DNA of 64,000 bases from Neobacillus niacini (GCF_023715785.1 NZ_JAMBOX010000004.1:62001-126000), one strand, 5' to 3'. Shown: positions 9,245 to 18,078, counted from the stretch's first letter. Notes: a model not told the origin generated them from the sequence alone. Numbers and translations: made by a program.

Positions 9245-9634
9245 CTAAAAAACAGTCCATTTCATCAACTTCTTCGTTCTTGTATCAAAAAGACCCCTGC
9301 CGGTTACCTTTTCACCAGTGTTCAGGCTTAACGTAAACGTCACCCTTTGGGTGTAGCCGGATGGTGCTTCGGTTTGAAAATCCATCCATCCCTTTTTATA
9401 GGTGTAGGTCCCCTTGACGGGGAGGCTCCCATTTGTTTGGAACGTTTCTTCAAGTTTTTTTACAGACGCCAAAAAGTAATACTCTTCCTGCATGACTATT
9501 GCGGTTTCATGTGCAAGCTTCCTTTCGGATAGCAATCTTTCCGTTTGGATTGAAAAGAATAACAGAAATAATAAAAGCAAACACAATGTTAAGGGATAGG
9601 TGAAACCATGTTCACTCACAGCCCATCCCCCCAA
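9245..9634 (-). CDS. comGG: Competence pilus minor component ComGG
   Basis: A 129-residue protein with one N-terminal hydrophobic segment (about 13-27), last of the seven comG genes. ComGG is a minor pseudopilin needed for DNA binding to the competence pilus. It has EHGFTYPLT in place of a standard prepilin cleavage site, a degenerate site as is usual for ComGG. Its start overlaps the end of comGF by 19 bases. Identification rests mainly on position and topology, since this protein is poorly conserved. Confidence 0.8.
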   Translation of the reverse strand: MGGWAVSEHGFTYPLTLCLLLLFLLFFSIQTERLLSERKLAHETAIVMQEEYYFLASVKKLEETFQTNGSLPVKGTYTYKKGWMDFQTEAPSGYTQRVTFTLSLNTGEKVTGRGLFDTRTKKLMKWTVF

Positions 9635-10092
9635 TCAACCAGTGAGTATGCAGTCACAGAATAATTCTTGCCCTTTAGGTCGGTTACCGTAACCAGGATT
9701 CTGTTGGGCATTTTCGTAAACGAGTAATTGGAGACGTTCTGAATGAGTATTTCATGCCCCAATGAGTTTACCCGCCTTCTTAAATACGAACCGTATTTTT
9801 CATAATAGACCGTCTCACCATCTTTAGTTAAAATCAAACGGCCAGAAACGACCTCCGCTTTGGAGGACAAGCGGATTTCTTTTTTTATTTGCATGCAAAA
9901 TACTTCCCACTCCATCGCCTGCAACGCTTTTTGGGAAGCTTGGTTTTGAAGGATGATCTGAAAAATGGGTCCCATAAAGAAAACGATTATTGACAACATC
10001 GAAAGGGCCAGCAGCACTTCAATCAATGTAAATCCCGTTTCATTCGATTTGACCGCACACTTCTGTTTTAGAATGCAGCGAAGTCTCCTCAA
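9616..10092 (-). CDS. comGF: Competence pseudopilin ComGF
   Basis: A 158-residue minor pseudopilin with the class III prepilin cleavage motif G-FTLIEVLLALSML at about residue 20, so the pilin-type helix and the peptidase site are both intact. The annotated start is a TTG at 10092, inside comGE. The overlap of 53 bases with comGE and the lack of a nearer ATG/GTG/TTG in frame support a long leader of about 20 residues, but the exact start is uncertain. ComC would process it and ComGA/ComGB would assemble it. Confidence 0.85.
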   Translation of the reverse strand: MRRLRCILKQKCAVKSNETGFTLIEVLLALSMLSIIVFFMGPIFQIILQNQASQKALQAMEWEVFCMQIKKEIRLSSKAEVVSGRLILTKDGETVYYEKYGSYLRRRVNSLGHEILIQNVSNYSFTKMPNRILVTVTDLKGKNYSVTAYSLVDWGDGL

Positions 10093-10372
10093 CCTTCACG
10101 CACACCTCCATCATACTGGTATATTCCCGCCAATAAATTTGGTACTCAACGCCATTTTTCGTGATTCCATAATTGATTGGATTAGTAATATTAAGCAATT
10201 TTGCCTGCAATTCTTCAAACATGATCTGCCGTGCTGTTTTTTCAATTTCAAGACGGACCGACTGCTCCCTGAGGTTAATCAATAACGGAGTCAAATACAG
10301 AAAAATGAGAAACAAAGCCGATAGCGACAGGAGGAGATCTAGCATAAAGTATCCCTTATTGTTCCGTAACAT
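10040..10372 (-). CDS. comGE: Competence minor pseudopilin ComGE
   Basis: A 110-residue protein with an N-terminal hydrophobic helix (MLRNNKGYFMLDLLLSLSAL). The cleavage region NKGYFMLDLL is a divergent prepilin site with Asp in place of the usual Glu+5, as in other ComGE proteins. The start is set at the ATG that gives MLRNNKGY. It overlaps comGD by 17 bases and comGF by 53. Assignment is by position in the operon and topology. Confidence 0.82.
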   Translation of the reverse strand: MLRNNKGYFMLDLLLSLSALFLIFLYLTPLLINLREQSVRLEIEKTARQIMFEELQAKLLNITNPINYGITKNGVEYQIYWREYTSMMEVCVKVEETSLHSKTEVCGQIE

Positions 10373-10796
10373 AAAAACGCCCTTTTCCAATCAGGATTGT
10401 CATCATGTAGGTCTTATCCCGGGAAATAATCAGAAAGGTTCCGAATTTGTTGACCGTTCCGTCATGCAAATATTTAAAATATAAGGTGATGGTCCCTTCA
10501 ATCAGTTCAATATCAGTCGAGTATGACCTGTCAAGCAAATGATCCTGCCCAGATCGCAGCAACAGGGAGTAGGAATGATTTGAAGGAGAAAACACGACAG
10601 AAACCTCCTGCTGATGCGAGATGGCATAGGCTTGGGCAAAAAATAAATCTGCCTTTAATTGCGTCAGAAACGCCTCATCATTAAGCACTGAGTGCTGCGG
10701 TTTTAAAGAAATGACCGTGGCAGTGGTAAGAACCATGAAGATAGACAGCACCACCAAGGACTCAATCATGGTAAATCCTTTTTGAAAGTTACTCAT
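10356..10796 (-). CDS. comGD: Competence pseudopilin ComGD
   Basis: A 146-residue GspH-type pseudopilin with the prepilin site FQKGFTMIESLVVLSIFMVL close to the N-terminus. Its ATG overlaps the comGC stop codon by one base (TAATG), so reinitiation is likely. It is a minor component of the competence pseudopilus. Confidence 0.88.
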   Translation of the reverse strand: MSNFQKGFTMIESLVVLSIFMVLTTATVISLKPQHSVLNDEAFLTQLKADLFFAQAYAISHQQEVSVVFSPSNHSYSLLLRSGQDHLLDRSYSTDIELIEGTITLYFKYLHDGTVNKFGTFLIISRDKTYMMTILIGKGRFYVTEQ

Positions 10797-11122
10797 TATG
10801 GGGAAGTTGTTGGAACGGAAGCAACATTACCCTTACCATCAATTACAACCGTATCGCCGTTTGGACATCCCTTCGCATTCTCGCCCAAATAATCTTTCGT
10901 TTTTAAATCTTCCATAGTTGGTATTTTATTGTTCTCCATCTGATAAGCTTGCACCTGGGCTTGAACCATTTTCACATATGCATCGCAGCCCTTTTTATTG
11001 ATATTGGAATTATACTTGGCGACATTTGGTATCGTTATGATTAATAAAACCGATATAACTAACATAACAATCATCATTTCTATGAGAGTAAAACCAGCTT
11101 CTTTATTAATTTTCTTATTCAT
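10796..11122 (-). CDS. comGC: Major competence pseudopilin ComGC
   Basis: The main subunit of the competence (type IV-like) pilus that brings DNA through the cell wall. The 108-residue precursor has the cleavage motif EAG-FTLIEMMIVML (cut after Gly10) followed by a long hydrophobic helix. It keeps the two cysteines (Cys46 and Cys86) that form the intramolecular disulfide in B. subtilis ComGC. Of three in-frame ATGs, the one at 11122 has GGAGG 8 bases upstream; the others are too close to it. Confidence 0.94.
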   Translation of the reverse strand: MNKKINKEAGFTLIEMMIVMLVISVLLIITIPNVAKYNSNINKKGCDAYVKMVQAQVQAYQMENNKIPTMEDLKTKDYLGENAKGCPNGDTVVIDGKGNVASVPTTSP

Positions 11123-11140
11123 CTTCATAACCTCCATTTT

Positions 11141-12172
11141 TTAAATGCCATTTAACAGATGGAACATTGGCAATAAAATTGCCAAATACATGGAAACAAC
11201 CAACATGCCGATAACCAAATACAGAATGGGCTGGATGGCCTTTAATCTCTTTTCAACCAATTCTTCCATGGTTGACACGCAGTGCCTGCTGAAAAAAAGT
11301 AATTCCTGTTCCAATTTTCCATTTTCTTGGCCGTGTTTAATAATCATCGGAAACTCCTTTTCGAAAAAAGCATAGCTGGACAGGATTGTTTCCAATTTTT
11401 CACCGGAAACAAGCTTTAATTTAATCTCCTGCCCAAGTTGGCTGAAAAATGGCTGACGTTCATTTTTTTCAAATAGCTTTAATGCTTCGGAAACGGATAT
11501 TCCCCCGGATAATAGGAAACTTAATTGAATGGAAAAATAGTGGGTAAACAGCAATTTGAGGATTCTGCCGATAATAGGGAGTCGAATGAGCAATGTCCGC
11601 TGTTTGAGTGCGGAGTAGTTTTTAAAGAAGAAAAGATAGTAAATTGCTGTTATGACAAGCAAAGCAAGCACGGCCTCAAGACAAACAGGAAAATAATAAT
11701 CAAAGGCATAAACCACCTTTGTAAAAAAATTCGCCTCCAGACCAAGTGTTGAAAATAAATCGGTAAACCTCGGCAACAACGTATTCTCGACAAATACAAA
11801 CAACAAGCCGGTAATGAAAATAAGCAGCATCGGATACTGAAGAAGTTTGATCAGCTTTCGTAAATCCTTATCCTTTAATAATGCAAGGCTGCTGCCCTCG
11901 AGCAATGCCTCTGCAAAGCTGCCGTGCTGTTCGGCAAAATAGACATAACCGATTAAATCTTTGTTAAATCCCAAACCTTCTAGTGCGTCATGAAACGGCG
12001 ACCCTTTCTTTAATTCAGTTAAACATCCATACAACTCCTCCTTTCGATTTGCAGGCAAATGTAATGCTATGGATTCAATTGCAGCCGCAATTGGGTATCC
12101 CCTGGCCAAAAGTTCGCCAATTCTTCGCAAGAAATTGGCTTGTTCACTGACAGTCCATTTACGTTGTTTCAT
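11141..12172 (-). CDS. comGB: Competence pilus assembly membrane protein ComGB
   Basis: A GspF/PilC-family inner-membrane platform protein of about 343 residues from the start MKQRKWTVSEQANFLRRIGE. Two homologous T2SSF domains are each followed by hydrophobic segments (about 118-138, 168-190 and the C-terminal LYLVIGMLVVSMYLAILLPM). It works with the ComGA ATPase to assemble ComGC. The open frame begins further upstream inside comGA; the ATG at 12172 fits the family start and leaves a 14-base overlap with comGA. Confidence 0.9.
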   Translation of the reverse strand: MKQRKWTVSEQANFLRRIGELLARGYPIAAAIESIALHLPANRKEELYGCLTELKKGSPFHDALEGLGFNKDLIGYVYFAEQHGSFAEALLEGSSLALLKDKDLRKLIKLLQYPMLLIFITGLLFVFVENTLLPRFTDLFSTLGLEANFFTKVVYAFDYYFPVCLEAVLALLVITAIYYLFFFKNYSALKQRTLLIRLPIIGRILKLLFTHYFSIQLSFLLSGGISVSEALKLFEKNERQPFFSQLGQEIKLKLVSGEKLETILSSYAFFEKEFPMIIKHGQENGKLEQELLFFSRHCVSTMEELVEKRLKAIQPILYLVIGMLVVSMYLAILLPMFHLLNGI

Positions 12173-13244
12173 CGGCATACACCAGCCGGTCATACTCAGA
12201 TTCCTGAATATAGCCGAGCGCAATTCCCATATTGATTACCTGTCCCAGCGTCCGATAATTCGTATTGACCTTCTCACCTTTTGCCGCCTTCATCGCCATG
12301 TTTAGATTTCTCCCTGATAATAGCTCAAACACACTCGCCCGTTTCCAGTGGCCGTAGGAATAACACAGCGGCGGGCATTCTTCCTTGCAAAACGGACAGG
12401 TCAGTTCCACCAATCTTTGCGCCGTGACGGCAATCAGTGTCTGTTCAACTTCCAACCAATTTACACCAAACTCATGAAGCCGGAACACCGCCCCTTTTGC
12501 ATCACGTGTGTGCATAGTGCTTAAAACCAAATGGCCGGTTAATGCAGCACGTACCGCGATTCTCGCTGTCTCTGCATCCCTGATTTCTCCTACCATAATA
12601 ATGTCCGGGTCATGCCGCAAAATCGCCTTTAAACCGGCAGCATAGGTTACACCGGCTTTCTCATTCACTTGAACCTGAAGCACGGAATCGTAATTTTTTT
12701 CAATTGGGTCTTCTAAGGTAATGACATTGCGGTGGAATAAATGCGCGGTTTCATTGATGAGAGAATACAAAGTAGTCGTTTTGCCTGATCCAGTCGGCCC
12801 GGTAAATATTATTAAACCGTGTGCATGCTTGAGAAGCGCTAATAGTTTGCGTGTCATGGAAGGAAATAGTGAGAGCTGGTGAAACGGTATTTGTTCCTGC
12901 TGAGGCAAAAGCCGGATGACGAGGCTTTCGTGATTGTTCGATGGGAGGGTCGAGAGCCTTAGGCCCATCAATTGTCCATTGACCTCAGAAAAAATGGCAC
13001 CGCTTTGCGGGCGTCGTCGTTCCCCGATATCCATATTGGCTGTAAATTTAAAGTGTGAAATAAGCCTGTCGCATTCATCTTTTGGAAGGGATAATCGTGG
13101 AATCAGTTTGTTCGTTAACCGGATTTGAACAAGTGTGTCATTTTTCCGCGGGATAATGTGGATATCAGTCGCCTGGTTTCTGGCCGCATCCGAAATGATC
13201 CTGTTAGCTAAAAGTTCAATTGAACTAACAATCGGAACCACCAC
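12159..13244 (-). CDS. comGA: Competence traffic ATPase ComGA
   Basis: A GspE/PilB-type secretion ATPase that drives pseudopilus assembly; in B. subtilis it also blocks growth during competence. Walker A is FTGPTGSGKTTTLYSL, the Asp box ITLEDPIE, Walker B IIMVGEIRDAET, and the zinc-type cysteines CPFCKEECPP follow. The open frame begins with tandem GTG codons (13244), but AAGGTGG overlaps them. The ATT codon at residue 5 sits 8 bases after AAGGTGG and matches the B. subtilis N-terminus, so the true start is uncertain. Confidence 0.92.
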   Translation of the reverse strand: MVVPIVSSIELLANRIISDAARNQATDIHIIPRKNDTLVQIRLTNKLIPRLSLPKDECDRLISHFKFTANMDIGERRRPQSGAIFSEVNGQLMGLRLSTLPSNNHESLVIRLLPQQEQIPFHQLSLFPSMTRKLLALLKHAHGLIIFTGPTGSGKTTTLYSLINETAHLFHRNVITLEDPIEKNYDSVLQVQVNEKAGVTYAAGLKAILRHDPDIIMVGEIRDAETARIAVRAALTGHLVLSTMHTRDAKGAVFRLHEFGVNWLEVEQTLIAVTAQRLVELTCPFCKEECPPLCYSYGHWKRASVFELLSGRNLNMAMKAAKGEKVNTNYRTLGQVINMGIALGYIQESEYDRLVYADETT

Positions 13245-13305
13245 CTTTTTTATTTGTCCTTGCTATCATTCGACATCATTCTTCTTTTTCCTTCTTTATT
13301 TTTAT

Positions 13306-13339
13306 AAAAAATTATTTTTTGTAAAAAAAATCATCTTTC
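13306..13339 (-). promoter_or_regulatory. Paired ComK boxes upstream of comGA
   Basis: ComK binds two AT boxes of the form AAAAN5TTTT. On the minus strand GAAAGATGATTTT (13339-13327, one mismatch) is followed by AAAAAATAATTTTTT (13320-13306, full match in three registers). The gap is 6-8 bases, and an 8-base gap is one of the known ComK spacings. A TATAAA stretch follows directly. Confidence 0.65.
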
Positions 13340-13467
13340 AATCGAAATTTGCAGAAAAATGGCTCTTTTTTCTAATATTGTTACAAACTAACGTCCGCTT
13401 TGTGAACATTTTCTAAACATATAGTGGAAACGTTAGAAACCTCATTCCAACTTTATTATTGCTGTAT

Positions 13468-13473
13468 TATAAT
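13468..13473 (+). promoter_or_regulatory. -10 box of the SufR-like regulator gene
   Basis: A perfect TATAAT lies 35 bases before the start codon. The -35 at 17-base spacing (TTCCAA, 13445-13450) is weak. Confidence 0.4.
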
Positions 13474-13507
13474 GGGAATAAATTATGGGGGTCCGAGGTG
13501 AACCGAG

Positions 13508-14206
13508 ATGGAACATACATTAAAGATAACAAATGTTTTGTCAGATCCAACCAGATACTACATTTATCAATACATCACAAAACGTCACAAAGAAGTAACA
13601 GTACAAGAGGTGGCGGAGAATTTCGATATTCATCCAAACGTTGCCAGATTGCATTTATCCAAGCTTGAAGATGTCAACATGCTCATTTCTGAAACAAAAA
13701 AAACAGGTAAAGGCGGACGGCCAAGCAGATTATATCGTCTATCTGACGATGTCATTCAACTTCATTTCCCATTCCGCGATTATATGCTTTTATCAAAAGT
13801 GGCAATGCAAACGATGATTTCCTTGGGTGAAGTAGGCAGGGAAGCACTGTATTTAACAGGCAAGCGGTTTGGCTCCGAAGTGATTGAGCAAGAAATTGCT
13901 AAGAGATCAATAGGGGAAGAATTGAATTTCAATGAAAAGGTAAGTATATTAAAAAATGCTGCCACGCTTGCAGGTTTTTATCCAGTATTTGAAGCAAATG
14001 GCGACCAAACCAAAATCTTTTTCCAAATCTTCAACTGTCCTTTTAAGGAAGTGGCGGAGGATCATATGGAGACAGTATGCAACATGCACCATGAATTTCT
14101 TAAAGGGATGTTTGAAGCACTATTCGATTCTGTTGAATTAATTGAAAAAGATAACATCATTTCTGGTTGTGAAACTTGCTCTTACCAGGCACTTGTCACA
14201 AACTAA
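13508..14206 (+). CDS. SufR-like winged-helix regulator with a cysteine cluster
   Basis: A 232-residue regulator of the COG2345 type. An N-terminal winged helix (about 1-75, with NVARLHLSKLED as recognition helix and a GGRPSRLYRLSD wing) is joined to a ligand domain that holds four cysteines in the pattern C-X13-C-X29-C-X2-C (NCPFKE, ETVCNM, SGCETC). Related proteins bind an Fe-S cluster and repress iron-sulfur genes, so redox or iron sensing is likely here, but the target is unknown. GAGGTGA precedes the ATG at 13508. It is divergent from comG. Confidence 0.75.
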   Translation: MEHTLKITNVLSDPTRYYIYQYITKRHKEVTVQEVAENFDIHPNVARLHLSKLEDVNMLISETKKTGKGGRPSRLYRLSDDVIQLHFPFRDYMLLSKVAMQTMISLGEVGREALYLTGKRFGSEVIEQEIAKRSIGEELNFNEKVSILKNAATLAGFYPVFEANGDQTKIFFQIFNCPFKEVAEDHMETVCNMHHEFLKGMFEALFDSVELIEKDNIISGCETCSYQALVTN

Positions 14207-14288
14207 ATCGAAACCATTATTTACATTCAACCTCCTTTTCCTTTATAATATTGTAATGATGGTATCGAGGGGTAAAGGAGGGATACAT

Positions 14289-14531
14289 ATGGATCGCATG
14301 TTTAGAGTATGTGGATTCTGGACGGGTATTTTTACTGTTATGTTCTATCTTGGCGATATGGATAAAACAGCGATGCTTTTCTTGGCCCAAACTGGATTCT
14401 TCGTCCTGCTTAGCTATCTAAAATTATCTGAACGTATGTATTTATGGGTATTCGGGGCATATTTAACTATATTCTTCGCAGGCTTTACATATTGGACTAC
14501 GTTCATGATGCCGCTTGGCGGAGGACACTGA
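14289..14531 (+). CDS. yqgY: DUF2626 membrane protein (YqgY-like)
   Basis: An 80-residue protein with three predicted membrane segments (about 10-22, 26-42 and 47-72), start MDRMFRVCGFWTGIFTVMFY. Its position next to comG and its size match YqgY (DUF2626). No function is known. ATG 14289 follows a strong AAAGGAGGG; the open frame upstream of it is the end of the previous gene read in another frame. Confidence 0.8.
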   Translation: MDRMFRVCGFWTGIFTVMFYLGDMDKTAMLFLAQTGFFVLLSYLKLSERMYLWVFGAYLTIFFAGFTYWTTFMMPLGGGH

Positions 14532-14537
14532 CGAAAT

Positions 14538-14565
14538 AAAAACGCCGAAATGATTCGGCGTTTTT
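14538..14565. terminator. Bidirectional terminator
   Basis: Perfect 12-bp stem AAAAACGCCGAA/TTCGGCGTTTTT with loop ATGA. It serves yqgY on the plus strand and the methyltransferase gene on the minus strand. Confidence 0.9.
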
Positions 14566-14574
14566 ATTTTTGCA

Positions 14575-15675
14575 CTAAAATTTTTCCTCTTTGAATAAAT
14601 CAGTTGTTAATAGGGTTAGCCCTTTTTGTTGGATGACAATATGAAAATACGAACTCAATCCGCCAGGCATAATCAGACTGCGAATCGCCCTGTTTCGTTT
14701 GCTTACCTCAGAAAATGGATTAGGATCATAATGATTCTCCAATTCCTGCAGGATCCCCGCCTTTATCAGAAACTCATCCTGCCTTACCTTTGTGACCAAC
14801 TTCAGACCGGCATCCCTGCCTTTTTGAATGAGATAGTCCAAATGAATATGCGTGGTTATATCCATCTCGCCCGGATTGACTAACACATTGTCAAACATCT
14901 TATGTTGATAATAACCCCTTAGGCTGCCGTTTCTCCTTCTAGGGTCCATCCATTCTTCATTCGTATAGCCATAATCGGCGGTCACGATCAGCCCGCTGGT
15001 AACATGGCCAGCTATTTCTTCAATCATTTTCTTCATGGCGATTGGTACCTCAATTCGCTGCTTATCCTGCAGCTCCAGATTGCTCTCCTGTAAAAAATGG
15101 AGTATTTCCCCGTTAGCGAGCGGTACCTTCTGCTCAATCAATTGGTCATTTTTTATCCCAATCATCACCTCAAACAGCTGGCCACGCTCCTTTTCTATGA
15201 CATGAACCGGCAAGGCATCAAACAGTTCATTCGAGAAAACCATACCCGCTATGCTTCCAAGCTCTTCAAGGCTGTCCACCTGAACGACTGATGGATAGGA
15301 CAGTAACAATTCTCTTTGCAGCTTCCGATGGTAGGGACTTGTTTCAACAATAATATAATCTAAAGGGTTATTGATAGAATTACTCCATTCTTGTAAAAAC
15401 GCATGCGCAAACCGACCATTTCCGGCTCCGATTTCATAAAATTTAGCGGGCATTTTCAATTTTTGACAGATAGAAGAAAACCACTTTGCCATTAGTCTCC
15501 CATAAACATCTGAAATATTGCTGGTCGTAATAAAATCACCCTGACGGCCAATTTTTGGCGATTCCTTCATATAGTAGCCAAAATCGGGATGATAAAGGGC
15601 AGTGCTGATGAAATCCGCATAAGAGATTAGGTGATCCGGCGAATTCGAAATAAGACTTTTTAAATAATTAATCAT
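14575..15675 (-). CDS. SAM-dependent methyltransferase, MidA/NDUFAF7 family
   Basis: A 366-residue COG1565 protein. Family landmarks are YHPDFGYYM, GRQGDFITTSNIS, the SAM-binding glycine motif FYEIGAGNGRFA (about 81-92) and FSNELFDALPVHV. The mitochondrial member NDUFAF7 methylates an arginine of complex I; the bacterial substrate is unknown. It stands alone between two bidirectional terminators. The ATG at 15675 has AAAAGGAG upstream. Confidence 0.85.
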   Translation of the reverse strand: MINYLKSLISNSPDHLISYADFISTALYHPDFGYYMKESPKIGRQGDFITTSNISDVYGRLMAKWFSSICQKLKMPAKFYEIGAGNGRFAHAFLQEWSNSINNPLDYIIVETSPYHRKLQRELLLSYPSVVQVDSLEELGSIAGMVFSNELFDALPVHVIEKERGQLFEVMIGIKNDQLIEQKVPLANGEILHFLQESNLELQDKQRIEVPIAMKKMIEEIAGHVTSGLIVTADYGYTNEEWMDPRRRNGSLRGYYQHKMFDNVLVNPGEMDITTHIHLDYLIQKGRDAGLKLVTKVRQDEFLIKAGILQELENHYDPNPFSEVSKRNRAIRSLIMPGGLSSYFHIVIQQKGLTLLTTDLFKEEKF

Positions 15676-15785
15676 ATGAACTCCTTTTCAGGTTAACATT
15701 ATTGACACAGTGTAAACTTTACTATATTGTTAAGTTAGTAGCTTAAACTTTTATCCCTCCCATTAATGAATAAAACATCCCCCAG

Positions 15786-15818
15786 AAAGGCCCTTCTCGT
15801 AAATCGAGAAGGGCCTTT
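15786..15818. terminator. Terminator downstream of yqgX
   Basis: Perfect 14-bp inverted repeat AAAGGCCCTTCTCG/CGAGAAGGGCCTTT, loop of 5. The T tail is short on both sides. Confidence 0.75.
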
Positions 15819-15844
15819 CAATTTTAGAGTTACACTTCTCTGTA

Positions 15845-16480
15845 TTAAAACCCATTCAAAAACGGATTGCTGTCCATTTCATCCCCGATCGTCGTTACCA
15901 TGCCGTGTCCAGATAATACGTATGTATCTTCCGGCAGCGTCAAAAGCTTATCATGGATGCTTTTTAATAGCTGCGACTGATTGCCTCCGGGAAGGTCTGT
16001 CCTGCCGATACTGCCTTGAAATAAGGCATCACCCGAGATGACAAACCCTTCACTCTCAAAATAAAACGAAACACTTCCAGGTGAATGACCTGGAGTATGA
16101 AAAACAGTAAATGCAAAATTGCCGATGTTAAGCAGACCTTCTGCAGTAAGAAGGTGATCGGCAGGATTAATTCTCATCGGTTCGATGACCGGAAAGAACT
16201 GTGAGCCGTTTAGCATTGGGTCGCCGAGCCATTTTTCTTCCTGCTTGTGAAGATAAACAGGAACTTTATATGCATCGCGCACCTCATCAACAGCACCGAT
16301 ATGGTCAAAATGAGCATGTGTCAATAACACGGCCAACGGCTTTATGCCTCTTGAGTTTAGAAGGTTAATTAGCTTTTTAGCCTCGCCGCCAGGGTCCACT
16401 ATTAAGCAGTTTTTTTCTTTGTCTTCTACAATATAACAGTTTGTTTGGATGCTTCCCAAAGGGATCTGCTGCCATTTCAT
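15845..16480 (-). CDS. yqgX: Metallo-beta-lactamase-fold hydrolase YqgX
   Basis: A 211-residue glyoxalase II-like protein. The metal site THAHFDH gives His55, His57, Asp59 and His60; GHSPGS and SGDALF supply the further ligands. It belongs to the group that contains hydroxyacylglutathione- or bacillithiol-thioester hydrolases; since Bacillaceae use bacillithiol, a role in removing thiol adducts is plausible but not shown. It lies upstream of the bidirectional terminator at 15786 as a single gene. Confidence 0.88.
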   Translation of the reverse strand: MKWQQIPLGSIQTNCYIVEDKEKNCLIVDPGGEAKKLINLLNSRGIKPLAVLLTHAHFDHIGAVDEVRDAYKVPVYLHKQEEKWLGDPMLNGSQFFPVIEPMRINPADHLLTAEGLLNIGNFAFTVFHTPGHSPGSVSFYFESEGFVISGDALFQGSIGRTDLPGGNQSQLLKSIHDKLLTLPEDTYVLSGHGMVTTIGDEMDSNPFLNGF

Positions 16481-16711
16481 TATATTAATACCTCCAACAT
16501 TCTCGTATGCAATATCACTATTTTACACTAAAATATATGTTATTAGAAAGATTTCTCGAGCTTGCCAAAGGCAAATGCAATAGTCTTTTTTTTGCCCTCG
16601 ACAAACGCTTGAAAAAAATATAAAATAGGAAACGAATGTATATAATATTGTTACATAACTATCTGGTGCAGGTTAGTGCCTGCTTATCACGGAAAAAAGG
16701 GGGAGCTTTTC

Positions 16712-16888
16712 ATGGGATTGGTTATCATTTTTGCTTTAGTTGCCCTTCTGGCAGCATATGGCGCTTTTTCGGCGTTCAAGAATAAAAACCTTTTAGGCGC
16801 ATTTTGGGGATTAGCCTCATTGGTCGTATTTGGATTATTCGCAATCGCAACTGTTGTCAATTCAGGTTACCCAACTGGAACTCACTAA
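16712..16888 (+). CDS. DUF2759 small membrane protein
   Basis: A 58-residue protein with two membrane helices (about 2-18 and 29-49), start MGLVIIFALVALLAAYGAFS. It fits the small DUF2759 family found at this place in Bacillus (YqgW position). The ATG at 16712 follows AAAAAGGGGGAG; an earlier in-frame ATG at 16676 has no RBS. Function unknown. Confidence 0.75.
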   Translation: MGLVIIFALVALLAAYGAFSAFKNKNLLGAFWGLASLVVFGLFAIATVVNSGYPTGTH

Positions 16889-16916
16889 AAAGACTGTCCT
16901 AGGCAGTCTTTTTTTA
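16889..16916 (+). terminator. Terminator of the DUF2759 gene
   Basis: AGACTG (16891-16896) pairs with CAGTCT (16904-16909), followed by seven T. Confidence 0.85.
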
Positions 16917-16944
16917 TTGTCAAAAAAAAATGACCCATTTAGAG

Positions 16945-18078
16945 TCATTCTTTAATTAAATCAAGTATTTTCCTTTTAGACACATCAATGATTTTTTCAA
17001 AGCGATTGCCATAAAGCAAAGCATCTCCTGATGGCGAAAATTGAATGGGTTCATTTTCCAAACCGGACATGATCACCTTGCTGCTATGTTTTTTAAGATT
17101 ATAAAATTCAAGGTCAAAGCCGTCCATATAGGCATCAGCCTCTCCGCTTATCTTTGGCTTTAATGCCGCAAATTGGCTTCCTGAGGCATAATAATCATAA
17201 AACGGGATCAGCCAGTCGGAGAACCTCGATAGCAGCGGACTGGTAAACGAGAAAACTTCCTTCATTTCCCCATCAAAAAAAGCATAGGTTGCCTGGGGAT
17301 TTTCTGTTGCATTTGCTGAAATGGTCAATAGTATGTCTTGATAGGGTGAAAATTGAATTATCGCCGGAAATAACGTACTTCCTTCATCTTGCCCAATTTC
17401 CATTTCAATAAGAGGTGCATACAAGCTCGGATTGTTGTCATCCCAATTCAAGAACCCATATTTATGGTTCCCTGTCCATTTGACAAATGGCTGTGGAAGA
17501 GACAATTTACTGATGGTGGCTTTTTGGGTGTCAAGCAGCAGAACTTCAAAACTCCAATCCTCATTAAACTTCGAAATGAGAACCTCCGAATCATTATAGG
17601 GATTCCAATCAAACAATAACTCATAGGAAGCAATCGATTGGCTTGCCAGTACCGATCCCGTTGTATCAATGATTGTAACGATACCCTCATAGGAAGACGG
17701 GGAGGAATGAATCAAGATGTATTCTTTTGATGAACTTATTTGTGCATTTACGATTGGAGCATTACTTTTATAGATCAATTCACTTTTTCCGGTGAATAGT
17801 TGATATCGATATAAACTCGAGGTTTGCTCCAGATTAGTGATATAAAGAATATCGTTGTCTGCCAGCCATCCTGCAGATTTATAAAATTCGCCTTCCGCAA
17901 CAGCGATGGGCAGCTTCCATTCTTTTTCTGAAACAGTGGATTTCGGCGGCCGGTTTTTCTCTGTTTTTACTGGAGCTTTCGGCTTTTCCTGTACCGGCTC
18001 AGTACAAGCGCTTAAAAGAAGGGGTAAAACAATGATAATCATCAGCCAAAAAAGATTATTTGCAGATTTTACATTCAA
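16945..18078 (-). CDS. yqgU: Lipoprotein YqgU
   Basis: A 377-residue secreted lipoprotein. The signal sequence (LFWLMIIIVLPLL) ends in the lipobox LLSAC with Cys25, followed by a Pro/Lys-rich linker. The remaining part repeats short beta-strand blocks of WD40/TolB-like type (for example WLADNDILYITNLE, FDWNPYNDSEVLIS, IQFSPSGDALLYG), so a beta-propeller is likely. Function unknown. The start is taken as TTG 18078, with GGGGAG and AAGG directly upstream; the ATG 13 codons earlier has no RBS. Confidence 0.8.
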   Translation of the reverse strand: MNVKSANNLFWLMIIIVLPLLLSACTEPVQEKPKAPVKTEKNRPPKSTVSEKEWKLPIAVAEGEFYKSAGWLADNDILYITNLEQTSSLYRYQLFTGKSELIYKSNAPIVNAQISSSKEYILIHSSPSSYEGIVTIIDTTGSVLASQSIASYELLFDWNPYNDSEVLISKFNEDWSFEVLLLDTQKATISKLSLPQPFVKWTGNHKYGFLNWDDNNPSLYAPLIEMEIGQDEGSTLFPAIIQFSPYQDILLTISANATENPQATYAFFDGEMKEVFSFTSPLLSRFSDWLIPFYDYYASGSQFAALKPKISGEADAYMDGFDLEFYNLKKHSSKVIMSGLENEPIQFSPSGDALLYGNRFEKIIDVSKRKILDLIKE

